This document shows positions 18,070 through 27,088 of a stretch of 64,000 nt of DNA, in pieces (within the stretch, counting starts at the first letter, position 1; every line of letters begins with the position of its first letter). Where the stretch lies: positions 1-64,000 of the forward strand of contig JBAZOY010000005.1 in NCBI GenBank assembly GCA_041648505.1. The letters are read 5' to 3'. Below the pieces are notes generated by a model, which saw only the letters and a program-made list of their open reading frames with translations, was not told the origin of the DNA and ran no database searches. A program made the translations under genes and the position numbers. Source of the DNA: JBAZOY01 sp041648505 (GTDB taxonomy: Bacteria > Desulfobacterota > Syntrophia > Syntrophales > CG2-30-49-12).

Positions 18070-18720
18070 ATAATTATGTTGCCTCCCGGATCGTCGGCGG
18101 GATGGCAACACCGACCGACTGGAAAACCTTACCATAAGTGCCGAGACATTCAGTGCGGATAACCATGGTTCTGCCGCTATCTTCAATCTCAATCTCCTGC
18201 AGGGATTTCAGATTCATCACCGGAACAAGCGACGTCACATCCGTCGCGTTCCCCGGCCACATTTCACAACACACCGGTCTGCCGTGATCGTCCAGGACGA
18301 CCCCTACGACCATTTACTTCAGGTCGGTGCGATGATCTTTAGTGTGCCCCAGCTCTCCGATGGTCCCCCCTCCTTTCCCCTCAAAGTAAAGGGAAGTGGT
18401 GTCGAAAACCCCCCAGTCCATTCCGGTAAAAAGATCCCGGTGTTCCTGAAACAAGTCTTCCTCAATGAGATCCTTTGTGCAGCGTGGGGCAAAGGGAGTA
18501 CGATCCTGCTTCTTCTCAAGCTCCTCCCCAAGAAAGGCCATTGCCCGGTAAAGGTGATGCAGGGTCAACCCATTCCGCCGATTCCGTAATCCCGATGCCG
18601 GCGAACGCAGGAACGGTCGGAACCGGATACGAAGAGCCGGCGCAGGACCGTCAGAAAGATTGCCGCCACATCGAACTCGAATTTATGGTCCGCAAGAAGC
18701 CTATAACAGGCATTTTCCCA
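18070..18720 (-). pseudogene. Degenerate IS1634/IS4-type transposase
   Basis: Three pieces in order on the - strand read as one decayed transposase. They are RLLADHKFEFDVAA and following (about 18715-18620), GVFDTTSLYFEGKGG...GHTKDHRTDLK (18568-18314), and MVVGVVLDDHGRPVCCEMWPGN onward (18313-18074). A TAA directly between DLK and MVVGVV replaces what is usually a Gln codon. The last part jumps from the DVTSLVPVM region to a C-terminal-like NLKSLQEIEIEDSGR, so the middle of the DDE domain is deleted. There is also a frame change near 18590. The element is inactive. No terminal inverted repeats could be recognised. Confidence 0.75.
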
Positions 18721-18948
18721 GCTACTATTTTCATAGACGTTGTTCTTTTCTTGAATTCCCTATTCAGCCGCTCAATAACATTCTCTGTTCGTAATGATAT
18801 CCATTCCTCATCGGGAAACTTAAAGAACGTCAAACAGGTGTCTATTGGCTGGCTTAATGATTTCACTGCTGAGGGAATCACCTTATTCCGCCTATTGTAA
18901 AAGCTCTTATAGAATTCATCTGCCTTCCCCTTGACAGTGCTTAGGGTG
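18720..18948 (-). pseudogene. IS256-family (mutator) transposase fragment
   Basis: Codons reading VKGKADEFYKSF, VIPSAVKSL, FFKFPDEEWISLRTENVIERLN and REFKKRTTSMKIVAG are typical of the C-terminal third of IS256-type transposases. The frame then runs directly into the IS1634-like remnant near 18720, which suggests the latter inserted into or recombined with this element. No 5' part or terminal repeat remains. It marks the downstream end of the biosynthetic gene run. Confidence 0.75.
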
Positions 18949-18981
18949 GGGGGTAACTATTACCGGAAATATTATTGGATA

Positions 18982-20079
18982 TTACCAACTTTCCAAAGAG
19001 CGGCGCGGGTTTTTGTTGTTGTCCCAAGGGAATTGGTAACTCTTCTGCGAGGCTTGCGGTTTAGGGTTGCTTTCTATGAGTAACGGCTGGTAACTCCCTT
19101 TCTCCGAGGGCAGGTTTGTACGCGAAATGGCTTGGTTCCCTTCTGTTTTTCCGTTAAAAACATAGTCAGCAACAGCATCGAATGTCTTGAATACGGAATA
19201 CTGCTTCAAACGTAAGGAGGGATTCCGACTGGGGGTTGCATGATCTGCCACTATCTCACAACCGTTGATGTTGTCTGAGCGCACTACTTGAAAATGCTTC
19301 TGGTTATTGGGTAATTGGACATTGCGGTATATGTCTAGGGCCATGCGGTGATCGTTCGTAACATCCTTGTCATAAACTTGCATAATCATAACAACATTGC
19401 TCGGCAATTGTCTCAGTTCCTCAGAGGAGATTTGGAAGGAGTACCAGGGGGCAAGTATATATATAAACGCCCCTTTCTTTCCCCAACCCTTCTTTACCAG
19501 TCCTTTATATGCCATGGCAGGGGTTGCACCGCCGCCGAAGGAATGGCCTACAAAGCCTACGCGGGTTAGATCCATCTGATTACCAAAATTTTGGACTGCT
19601 AGATCAAATCCTTTCCACAGAGTTGCATAGCGTTCGTCAAAACTGGCGCCAACGGTCTGATAGGGAGAGAAAACCACTATCCAGCCGCGACTGACCATGT
19701 GCCGCATAAAGGGAATATAGGCGCGTTTCCAGTCTGAGGCGCCAAAGGCATGGGAAAATAAAATCACAGGAAGTTGACCGATTGCGCCTTTAGGGAAGAA
19801 AACAGAAATCTGTTCGCCGTTCCACAACGGGTTGCTGATGGTCCGGATGTCCATATTATATGGTCCGTCCGCACCATAGCCTTCTTTAATCTCAGGTATC
19901 AAGCCATCACAGGCTGAACTTGTGCTGACGGGGGATTCTCTCTGTTGTTTGAGTTGTCTTCGCTCCAGCAAACGCTCTCTCAGCCCTGAGAAGCAGGATG
20001 TTATGCTTACCAGGACCAACAATGCACACAGTACGCTAATCTCTAGTGTCTTTTTAGAAAACAAATTCATTTTCAACAT
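18982..20079 (-). CDS. Alpha/beta-hydrolase lipoprotein (PAF-acetylhydrolase/chlorophyllase-like)
   Basis: A 365-residue predicted lipoprotein: the hydrophobic segment VLCALLVLVSITSC ends in a lipobox Cys. The hydrolase core has VILFSHAFGAS (oxyanion region) and the nucleophile elbow GHSFGGGAT, and a C-terminal His is in VADHATPSRNP. The pattern resembles PAF-acetylhydrolase II/chlorophyllase-type lipid esterases. The ATG at 20079 is preceded by GGGGGTGAG. It is the last gene of the colinear - strand run that begins with the PKS genes, so action on the cluster's lipid product is a reasonable guess. The C-terminal ~50 residues are polar and probably disordered. Confidence 0.7.
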   Translation of the reverse strand: MLKMNLFSKKTLEISVLCALLVLVSITSCFSGLRERLLERRQLKQQRESPVSTSSACDGLIPEIKEGYGADGPYNMDIRTISNPLWNGEQISVFFPKGAIGQLPVILFSHAFGASDWKRAYIPFMRHMVSRGWIVVFSPYQTVGASFDERYATLWKGFDLAVQNFGNQMDLTRVGFVGHSFGGGATPAMAYKGLVKKGWGKKGAFIYILAPWYSFQISSEELRQLPSNVVMIMQVYDKDVTNDHRMALDIYRNVQLPNNQKHFQVVRSDNINGCEIVADHATPSRNPSLRLKQYSVFKTFDAVADYVFNGKTEGNQAISRTNLPSEKGSYQPLLIESNPKPQASQKSYQFPWDNNKNPRRSLESW

Positions 20080-20108
20080 AGCTCACCCCCTTAGAGTTTT
20101 TATGGCCC

Positions 20109-20124
20109 GCAGGCTTGTGCCTGC
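20109..20124. other. Short perfect hairpin between two cluster genes
   Basis: GCAGGC and GCCTGC flank a TTGT loop in the 57-bp gap between the propeller gene and the downstream hydrolase. There is no T-run on the - strand, so it is not a standard terminator; it may attenuate or stabilise the polycistronic transcript. Confidence 0.3.
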
Positions 20125-20136
20125 TGTTTAGTTCAT

Positions 20137-21417
20137 TCAAGGCAGAGCATCTAACAGATTATATATCAGTTGATACGGAGGGTTCACATTCACCTGGTAC
20201 ACGAGAGGCAAATGATCAACAAATCTTTCAGGGCTGCTCATCCTTAAAATTCCTCTATATTTTCGAGAAGATATTGTGACCCATGCATCCCATTTCCGAC
20301 TGGCGGACGAATATCGTCTGACAATAATCTTTCTTCCGCTCTGGTTTCTCGCAAACAAGTAAAGATCGTTGTTGGCCGCAATTGAAATACTCGAATAGTT
20401 CCCATAGTTCGTTGCCACCCGGGGGCCTACCCAACTTTCACTGGCCGCGTCGTATTTGATATACATAACCCCGTTATCCTCATAGGAAAGATGTATATTC
20501 CCAAAATCATCAGCGGCAACACTCCAATGAGAACCATAAGGATCACCGTCAGCGGTCGTCATTTTTGCAATAGAACCGGAAGTCCAGCCATCCTGCAATG
20601 CCTGGGAGTCTTCACGATAAGCCCATACTTTATAATGTTCCGCTGTCGATGACTCAATTTTCACGTCCTGATAAATCATTGCTATCCGGGGACCGACAGC
20701 AATAACTTTAGCACATTTCTGGGCCATGCTGTTTATTGTGCCGAATGAGTTTCCGCTGTCTACCCAGGTAGATCCGCCATTGACGCTGTAATAGACCCTG
20801 ATCTGAAACATGCCGGTATCAATGTTTTCAAGCCGAAAGGCACACCAAATTACGCCGTTTGTATCCGCAGCAATTGATGCACGGGTTGCCCTGTAGTTTT
20901 TGCCGGAGGCAAAAACAGTAACCGGAGTCAAAGGGTTGATTGACCAGGCATGCGAAATTGAGTCATATTTCAACTGAACGAAATTAACATTAACAGTCTT
21001 GTTCTCACTCAGAAATGATGTAACAAGAAGTATATTATTGTTTGAGTCAATAATTCCATCACTGACCATATCAACCTCGCTTGAGATTGCCGCTTCAAAT
21101 GTCCAGTAAAGCCCCTCGTCTAAAGTTTTATACAGAGCGAGACCGCGGCCCTCATATCCTCCCTTTTGCACAACGGCAGCCATGACGCCGTCACTCGCGG
21201 TCCAGATGTGTCGCATGTAGCGATAAGAGATAAAATTATCCGCATTACTGTAAATTCCGGTTTTCAGATCACGATAAATGAATAGATCATCGCCCCATGC
21301 TGCTGTGCGGAGGAAGGTAATTTCACACAATAAAACCGCTGTCAAACAAAAAATGCCGATTAGAAAATTGTGTGCACAAGCCGACGGATTTTTTTTTAAA
21401 CAAGGTTTATGTGTCAT
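20137..21417 (-). CDS. Secreted beta-propeller (sialidase/BNR-like) protein of unknown function
   Basis: A 426-residue protein with a signal peptide (FLIGIFCLTAVLLC) and repeating blades. Asp-box-like segments are visible (YYSVNGGSTWVDSG and KTLDEGLYWTFE), together with SIAADTNGVIW, SVAADDFGNIHLSYE and SISIAANNDLYLF spaced as in a six-bladed propeller. The sialidase Arg triad cannot be confirmed by eye, so an enzyme function is not claimed. The start ATG has AAGGAG 7-8 nt upstream. It is probably periplasmic or extracellular and part of the 14-gene run. Confidence 0.6.
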   Translation of the reverse strand: MTHKPCLKKNPSACAHNFLIGIFCLTAVLLCEITFLRTAAWGDDLFIYRDLKTGIYSNADNFISYRYMRHIWTASDGVMAAVVQKGGYEGRGLALYKTLDEGLYWTFEAAISSEVDMVSDGIIDSNNNILLVTSFLSENKTVNVNFVQLKYDSISHAWSINPLTPVTVFASGKNYRATRASIAADTNGVIWCAFRLENIDTGMFQIRVYYSVNGGSTWVDSGNSFGTINSMAQKCAKVIAVGPRIAMIYQDVKIESSTAEHYKVWAYREDSQALQDGWTSGSIAKMTTADGDPYGSHWSVAADDFGNIHLSYEDNGVMYIKYDAASESWVGPRVATNYGNYSSISIAANNDLYLFARNQSGRKIIVRRYSSASRKWDAWVTISSRKYRGILRMSSPERFVDHLPLVYQVNVNPPYQLIYNLLDALP

Positions 21418-21611
21418 TTTCTACTCTCCTTTCGAAATGTATTGCGTAAATATTTCATAAAAACCAATATATTCCAGATAGTTACGAAAATACCACTATC
21501 ATTAAAACCACAAAAGTATCATGATCTAAAAACTAGCCATCGTATCTATAACTTATTGATAACATTAGAAATAGTTTTTTACTTGGGTGAATGGTAAATT
21601 TGAATGTGCGA

Positions 21612-22588
21612 TTACTCCATCGGATGTATCAGAAAAAAATCCCACATTTGCTTAAAGGACATATCGTAAGAAACGGGCCCGACTATCCTTACCGGCAAAC
21701 TGTGCGCCCCGCTAGGCCATGTATGGCCTCCGCCCTGAATTGTACAAAATTCCACAGCGCTGCCGCTAGAACACCGGTTATAACTTATGCAATCTGCTTC
21801 GCCTCTTTGGTATACTTCATTGGAGTCCTCAGAACAGCTATTGATGCCCCTCCATGTATCTACTTGTTCTGAAGCAGACATAACATCAAGCTCAGAGATA
21901 GTGCCGGGACAACCATGTGAGGTGCCGCCGTTGTAAGGCACACACGATCATCAGTCCCATGAACATGCATGACCGGCACAGGACGGGACGGCATGCAACC
22001 TGATTCGACTGCATGCGCTGCAACAGCCGCCGCGGCGGCAAATTTATCGGAGAGTTCACATGCAACACGATAAGTCATCATCCCCCCATTAGACATTCCC
22101 ACAACATAAATACGTTTAGAATCGACATTGAAGCCACGTTCGACGGCATCTATCACTTCCGATAGAAATCTGACATCATCTATTTTATGGGAAAGCGCCC
22201 ATCCACAGCATCCATATTCATCATTGTCCCATTTTCCCGCATTCCATGTTTTAACCGTTCCGGTTCCTTCCGGGCTGATTAATATAAATCCTAACTTATC
22301 CGAAAAATATAACATGTGATTTTTTTCTGAATCGGAAAGATTCCCCCCGCCTCCATGAAGGTACATAACTGCAGGCAACGAAATATTCTGATTATAATTT
22401 GGGGGAAGGTGCACACGGTACTTCCTCGTCATACCGTCGTGGACAAGTGTATAATCGAAATCACCCGATCTGCTGCCATAAGTCCCTTGTAGGATACCGA
22501 CAGCTTCACTCTTAACTGAAATCCCCATTAAAAGCATGGTGATGATTGCTGCGAATGAAATGACTATTGCCTTTACAGTATCCGACAT
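21612..22588 (-). pseudogene. Secreted LpqC/PHB-depolymerase-type esterase, frameshifted
   Basis: ATG at 22588 (GAAGGA upstream) begins a signal peptide (AIVISFAAIITMLLMG). The esterase has YLHGGGGNLSDSE (oxyanion), GMSNGGMM (nucleophile) and HVHGTDD, after which the frame changes. The rest, PYNGGTSHGCPGTISELD to GGGHTWPSGAH (catalytic His), lies in the frame ending at 21612. The switch falls at a GTGTGTG dinucleotide tract near 21940, where a 2-nt slip restores one 325-residue esterase. It is paralogous to the esterase at 24270-25184. The slip may be a recent mutation, phase variation or a sequencing error. Confidence 0.7.
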
Positions 22589-22714
22589 TGTCGTCCTTCT
22601 TTGTTTAAATGACTTATGTATGCTTTGATTCGCTTGACCCCTACTTTGCAATACCCCCCCCCAAAGCATGCCAAGATATTTTTACCCATTGCGTTTTCCT
22701 CTATAGCTATCGCC

Positions 22715-24250
22715 TCATCGAGTGTGGTTTGTTGGTTCAGTCTTTTGACTGGGCGAGACTATCTGCCTGCCGGCCTCTGTTACCCATCCACCACCCATAG
22801 CTTTGTATATGCCCACTGTGGCAGCAAATAATTCTTCCCGGGTTTGAATATAACTCAGCTCCACGGAAAATAGATTTTTTTCCGCTTCCACGACATCGAC
22901 GTAACTGCAGAATTTTGAGTCGTATCGAGCATGGGCTAAATAAACATTCTCCTTCAGCACGTCTATATGGTGTTCCTTGATCTTTAGCTGTTCCCGAAGT
23001 TTTTGGATGGATATAAGTGAATCATTAACCTCCCTGAATGCGGTCTGTATGGTGCTGAGATAGGCATTGAGCAACTGTTGGCACTTGGCCTCGGCCTGGA
23101 GGATCTCTCCCTTGATACGACCACCAGTAAAGATAGAGCCGAGGGCCATTCCGCCCACCTGCCAGAAATTTGCGGAAGTTAGCAACAGGTCGGAGAGCTC
23201 CATGCTGGAATAGCCAAATAGCCCTGTAAGAGATATGGTGGGGAAATATTTGGTTCTGGCTACACCGATTCTGGCATTGGCTGCAATCAGATCTTGTTCA
23301 CGTTGGCGGATATCGGGGCGTCGCACAAGGATATCCGAAGGAATGCCTTGGAGGACCTCCGGCATGACCACTGTGTCCAATGTTTTGTTGCGATGAATGG
23401 TTCCGGGATTTCGACCCAGCAGCACCGATAGAGAGTTTTCCACCAAGGCAATTTGAAGTTCCAGACTGGGAATATATTCAGCCACTTGTTCATATGATGC
23501 TCTGACCTGCGCAAGCTCATAGCCGGACACCTGACCTCCCTTGTACTTTCTTTCAAACAGGTCCAAGAACCCCTCACGGGAGGCCAATGTGTTTTTGACG
23601 ATCAGCAGTTGTTTGTCCAGGCTTAACAGGGTAATGTAACCATCTGCCACAGCAGAGACGAGCATAAGAATGACTGTTTGACGCCCTTCTTCTGCGGATA
23701 ACAGGTCTGCGCGGCCGGCCTCTGTTGCCCTCCGGATGCGACCCCAAATATCCAATTCCCAACCGGCGCTTAAGCCAGCCCTGTAAGAAGAACTTGCGCC
23801 GTCAGCAAACCCTGTCAGTTCTGGGATAGGGCGTAACTCACTTTGATAGTCGCGGTTTGCTAAGCCACCGTAGGTGATCTGCGGATAGAAGTCTGCCTTT
23901 GCCGCCTGCAACTTACCGGCGAACTCTTCGACACGGCCGGTTGCTATACGTAAATCCTTATTCTCATTGAGTGCGCTTCTAATCATTTCGTTGAGTACTG
24001 GGTCCTGGAATTGCTCCCACCAGGCGGTATTGGCCAGATCAGCGGCTGTTTGATAGTCCACACGCCATTTATCCGGAATATCAACTTGCGGCCGTTGATA
24101 GTCCTTAGTTATGGTGCAGCCGGAAATTAAAATTACCAGAACACACGCAATCCAGTGGCCCCATATCGCATACATGTGTTTTACTGTGCAAGCATCGAAA
24201 GAGTTCTTGCCTGCATAAACCGCGGACTTCATAACATTTTTAACAGACAT
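22715..24250 (-). CDS. NodT-family outer-membrane efflux lipoprotein (TolC-like)
   Basis: Outer-membrane channel of the RND/type I export class. It has a signal peptide with lipobox LILISGCTI, then the NodT start block DYQRPQVDIPDKW and two OEP repeats (first SAGWELDIWGRIRRATEAGRA; second ARIGVARTKYFPTISLTGLFG). The frame opens at 24421 inside the preceding esterase, so I choose ATG 24250, just after that gene's stop; ATG 24175 is also possible. No RND pump is nearby. The only adaptor in the run is the HlyD domain of the protein at 27089-29869, so the two may form an export path together. Confidence 0.9.
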   Translation of the reverse strand: MSVKNVMKSAVYAGKNSFDACTVKHMYAIWGHWIACVLVILISGCTITKDYQRPQVDIPDKWRVDYQTAADLANTAWWEQFQDPVLNEMIRSALNENKDLRIATGRVEEFAGKLQAAKADFYPQITYGGLANRDYQSELRPIPELTGFADGASSSYRAGLSAGWELDIWGRIRRATEAGRADLLSAEEGRQTVILMLVSAVADGYITLLSLDKQLLIVKNTLASREGFLDLFERKYKGGQVSGYELAQVRASYEQVAEYIPSLELQIALVENSLSVLLGRNPGTIHRNKTLDTVVMPEVLQGIPSDILVRRPDIRQREQDLIAANARIGVARTKYFPTISLTGLFGYSSMELSDLLLTSANFWQVGGMALGSIFTGGRIKGEILQAEAKCQQLLNAYLSTIQTAFREVNDSLISIQKLREQLKIKEHHIDVLKENVYLAHARYDSKFCSYVDVVEAEKNLFSVELSYIQTREELFAATVGIYKAMGGGWVTEAGRQIVSPSQKTEPTNHTR

Positions 24251-24269
24251 AAGGTGTTTCCCGTAGACA

Positions 24270-25184
24270 CTATCGTGTCTTAAAGAACTGTTTTGCGAAT
24301 TCCCAGGCCAGTCTGCTGGCTGAAATGCACTGACTGACCGATTCCTTGGCGCGACGGCCATGACCACCGGGCCAAATGTGCCCCCCACCCTTGATGACGT
24401 AAAGTTCGACAGGTGCTCCATTGCTGCAGCGATACGAGGACACCTGGATATTGCTGTTCAGCATCTTCTGTTTGGGAGGACTGCACTGACGCGCCTGGAG
24501 AATGAGTTTCATCGTATCTGGCACTGACCTGTGGCTTACCATTGCCACCCCTTCATCACCGCTTCCGCCTGTAAAAGGCACGTTCTTATCCTGATCACCA
24601 TGGATATGCAGGACAGGAACGTCTTTGGCAGCATCACAGTTGTCAACGGCAAGTGTACCGGATACGGCAATGATGGCCGCTATTTTTTCAGGAATTTCGC
24701 AGGCCAGACGGTATGCCATCATTGCGCCGTTTGACATTCCTGCAACATAAACTCGGCCCGTGTCAATGGAAAATCTTGAATGGATGTCTTCGATCATTTT
24801 TTTTATAAATAGGACATCATTAACATTCTGCCTCACTGCCTGACCGCAACAGCGACCGGCATTCCATGTTCTCCGGTCTTGCATGGAAGCAAAGCGGCCT
24901 CCTGTGCCGTTTGGATATGCCACAATGAACTTGCCTTCGTCAGCGATATCATTCATTCCGGAGATTTCCTCCATGCGCCTGGCATTGCCAAGGCCACCAT
25001 GAAGCACAATCATCAGTGGCGCCCCTTTGGTGTCCGTAACCATCGGCTTGTAAACGATGTAACTGCGAACACCACCATCCAGAACCAGTTCGTAATCCAT
25101 GGATTGTCCTTTTCCCGCAGCAAAATCATCAGTAATCATGGTTAAAAAAAATAGTAAAACCAATAAGATTATTCGCCATTGCAT
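24270..25184 (-). CDS. Secreted LpqC/PHB-depolymerase-type esterase
   Basis: Intact paralogue of the esterase at 21612-22588. ATG 25184 (AAAGGTG upstream) starts a signal peptide (IILLVLLFFLTMI). The oxyanion region is IVLHGGLGNAR, the nucleophile elbow is GMSNGAMM, the catalytic Asp region is HIHGDQDKNVPF and the His is in GGGHIWPGGHG. The family hydrolyses polyhydroxyalkanoates, feruloyl or other esters in the periplasm or outside. It lies between the unknown gene 25250 and the NodT gene and is probably co-transcribed with both. Confidence 0.8.
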   Translation of the reverse strand: MQWRIILLVLLFFLTMITDDFAAGKGQSMDYELVLDGGVRSYIVYKPMVTDTKGAPLMIVLHGGLGNARRMEEISGMNDIADEGKFIVAYPNGTGGRFASMQDRRTWNAGRCCGQAVRQNVNDVLFIKKMIEDIHSRFSIDTGRVYVAGMSNGAMMAYRLACEIPEKIAAIIAVSGTLAVDNCDAAKDVPVLHIHGDQDKNVPFTGGSGDEGVAMVSHRSVPDTMKLILQARQCSPPKQKMLNSNIQVSSYRCSNGAPVELYVIKGGGHIWPGGHGRRAKESVSQCISASRLAWEFAKQFFKTR

Positions 25185-25249
25185 AGGCACCTTTGCATTC
25201 CCCCTTTCGATAACAGGCATTGCTTGCCCAAGTGATAATTAGGCATCCA

Positions 25250-26170
25250 TCACACCTTGCCCAGATTCTGGCCGAGCAGCTCAAGGGCGGAGTCTTCGAT
25301 CTCCTTTATTTTAGTGAGCGAATTACGGAGTTCTGCACAGATTTCCTCCAGCCATTTGATTTTTGCCTCAGTTTTCTGGCGCTCACCGATAATATCTTCG
25401 AGGGGCGCCAGGGCTGGCGGCCTTCCATCATCATCAAAGAGAAAGGTGATTTCCTCGCCAAGTTGCCGACTTGCATTCACATGCTTCATCTGCACGGATA
25501 TGTATGCCTTTGCCTTATTGGATTTAAAATGTCTGATCGCCGCTTCCCGCAAGGCGGCCTGCTGGGGATTCAGCCCCTCAGGTGTTATGCTGGCACTCTT
25601 TGGCTCAGTCTCGACCAGACCGATTTTTTCCCTGTCCCCCAGTACGGAGAAATAGTCGGCAACAACCTTTGCTTCGTCACAGCGAATAAGTAAACCCCAT
25701 CCCACATCGCTTCTGTGCTCTTTCATGTCTTGTTTAAAGGTTGCAACATTCTGGTAATCCTGCAGAAAATGACTCCCGTGTTTGGTTTGGATCAAGGCTG
25801 TCAATTCATAAGTACTCTTTGGGGTTTCCTGCGGATAGGCCAACTCCATAGTCAATCTGTTCAGTTTTTTAATTGCCTCCTGCTCGTTTACGGCCAGGTT
25901 TTCGAATGGTTCTTTTCGGTTCATTGCAGTTTCATCCCTCAGCCTTTTTATCTCGTCGGTCAGGTCAAGAGATGTCTTCCCAGCCATTACCCAATCAAAA
26001 AATCCGGCATGTGTCAATATTTCGTTGAGCCAGTCAACAGTACCTTCAGGGGCATTTGTTGTGCCCGGTGCATATCCGTCATTAAGGATGGTACGACAGA
26101 GCCACCGGATGTCCTTATTTTGGTTTATGAACTCACCCTCATAAAAATCTACTGATCTGTTGCGATTCAT
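25250..26170 (-). CDS. Unknown protein sharing a ~110-residue module with the HlyD/M50 fusion
   Basis: I do not recognise a named family. Residues about 7-118 (from DFYEGEF to YPQETPK) align without gaps to residues 155-266 of the 926-residue protein at 27089-29869, at roughly 45% identity. Shared blocks include EF, KDI, WLN.IL, EIK.L, NRK, AI..LNRL and YPQETPK. The C-terminal half is soluble and ends in a coiled coil (QKTEAKIKWLEEICAELRN...). There is no signal peptide or membrane segment, so it should be cytoplasmic. ATG 26170 lies just after the sulfotransferase stop; an earlier start at 26203 would overlap that gene. The shared module suggests docking with, or regulation of, the membrane protein. 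Confidence 0.65.
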   Translation of the reverse strand: MNRNRSVDFYEGEFINQNKDIRWLCRTILNDGYAPGTTNAPEGTVDWLNEILTHAGFFDWVMAGKTSLDLTDEIKRLRDETAMNRKEPFENLAVNEQEAIKKLNRLTMELAYPQETPKSTYELTALIQTKHGSHFLQDYQNVATFKQDMKEHRSDVGWGLLIRCDEAKVVADYFSVLGDREKIGLVETEPKSASITPEGLNPQQAALREAAIRHFKSNKAKAYISVQMKHVNASRQLGEEITFLFDDDGRPPALAPLEDIIGERQKTEAKIKWLEEICAELRNSLTKIKEIEDSALELLGQNLGKV

Positions 26171-26177
26171 TGCTTTT

Positions 26178-27086
26178 TTACCGGTAACCGAATTCCTGTG
26201 CAAGTTTTACGACCTCAGGACGTAATCCCTTTCCATCATCCCGCCAGGGTAGGACACTATCAAAGGGTGGAATTTTGGGCTTATGTTGGCGAAAGGCAGG
26301 GCCCCGGAGAAAATTCGGATCATTGCCGAATAAGGCGGTAATCGGCCCAAAGCAGGCGAATGGCGACCGTTCGGGATGCATCATCTCTTCAATGGCCTTA
26401 TCGTCATCCCGAATTCGGAGCCATCTGCATATATCCGCCAAGTGCCTTCGAGGGTGCTCCATGAATTCCTCGCCCCTGATACGCAATTGCTGTTCTTTTG
26501 GAACCATATACAGAAAGTTGAGGATGTTGATATTGATATCGTGCCACGCAATCTGCGGATCAACAATGACGCGATCATCCACAAAATCGAAGGAATTGAC
26601 AAAATAGGCGAAGATGCCGTTGTTCAAGTTCAAAACCGACTTTCCTTGTGGAATCGGATGACGCACCAGATGAATGAAATGGGCATTCGGGAAGGTCCTG
26701 TAGATCCGCATGAGACGTCCCGTGGATACCGTATAAGCAGGGCTCTTTTCAACGGCAATCAGGGGGTCTATCTTGGCTGCCAGCTCCTGAAACACATCTC
26801 CGGTGGACAGATCCTGACGCGCCGCGGCCCAATGTTCGGCCATAACAATGGTTGCAGATGTCTGCTCTCCCCCATAGATTTGGGCCACAGATCTGAGCAG
26901 TCCATGACGACGATTGCTATCGCCGCCGATCTCTTCAGACACCCTTCCCCAGAGATCCCTGACCTTATCCACATTAAACATGTTCAGTTCAGGCAGCCCA
27001 AACATCTGGGGATGTTGGCCGATCATGGCGTTGATCACCGATGTATAGGATCTTGGTGGTGCAAGTAAAAATAATGGAGCAGCCAT
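26178..27086 (-). CDS. PAPS-dependent sulfotransferase family protein
   Basis: About 300 residues. The N-terminal 5'-phosphosulfate loop reads LLAPPRSYTSVINAMIG and the 3'-phosphate motif reads FIHLVRHPIPQGKS, the two PAPS-binding elements of the sulfotransferase fold. It would transfer sulfate from PAPS to a hydroxyl or amine of an acceptor. A GTG start at 27092 overlaps the HlyD/M50 stop by 4 bp (GTGA); the ATG at 27086 is equally good. It is tightly coupled to the membrane fusion gene and lies in the PKS run, so the acceptor is probably the cluster product. No PAPS biosynthesis genes are in the window. Confidence 0.8.
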   Translation of the reverse strand: MAAPLFLLAPPRSYTSVINAMIGQHPQMFGLPELNMFNVDKVRDLWGRVSEEIGGDSNRRHGLLRSVAQIYGGEQTSATIVMAEHWAAARQDLSTGDVFQELAAKIDPLIAVEKSPAYTVSTGRLMRIYRTFPNAHFIHLVRHPIPQGKSVLNLNNGIFAYFVNSFDFVDDRVIVDPQIAWHDININILNFLYMVPKEQQLRIRGEEFMEHPRRHLADICRWLRIRDDDKAIEEMMHPERSPFACFGPITALFGNDPNFLRGPAFRQHKPKIPPFDSVLPWRDDGKGLRPEVVKLAQEFGYR

Positions 27087-27088
27087 AA

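Noticed and set aside
24175..24421. Longer N-terminus for the NodT protein starting at 24421
   Set aside because: The extra part overlaps the preceding esterase gene in another frame and puts the signal peptide too far inside; ATG 24250 or 24175 fits.
26376..27068. 230-codon + strand frame opposite the sulfotransferase
   Set aside because: The sulfotransferase motifs on the - strand are clear; the + frame is a mirror artefact.
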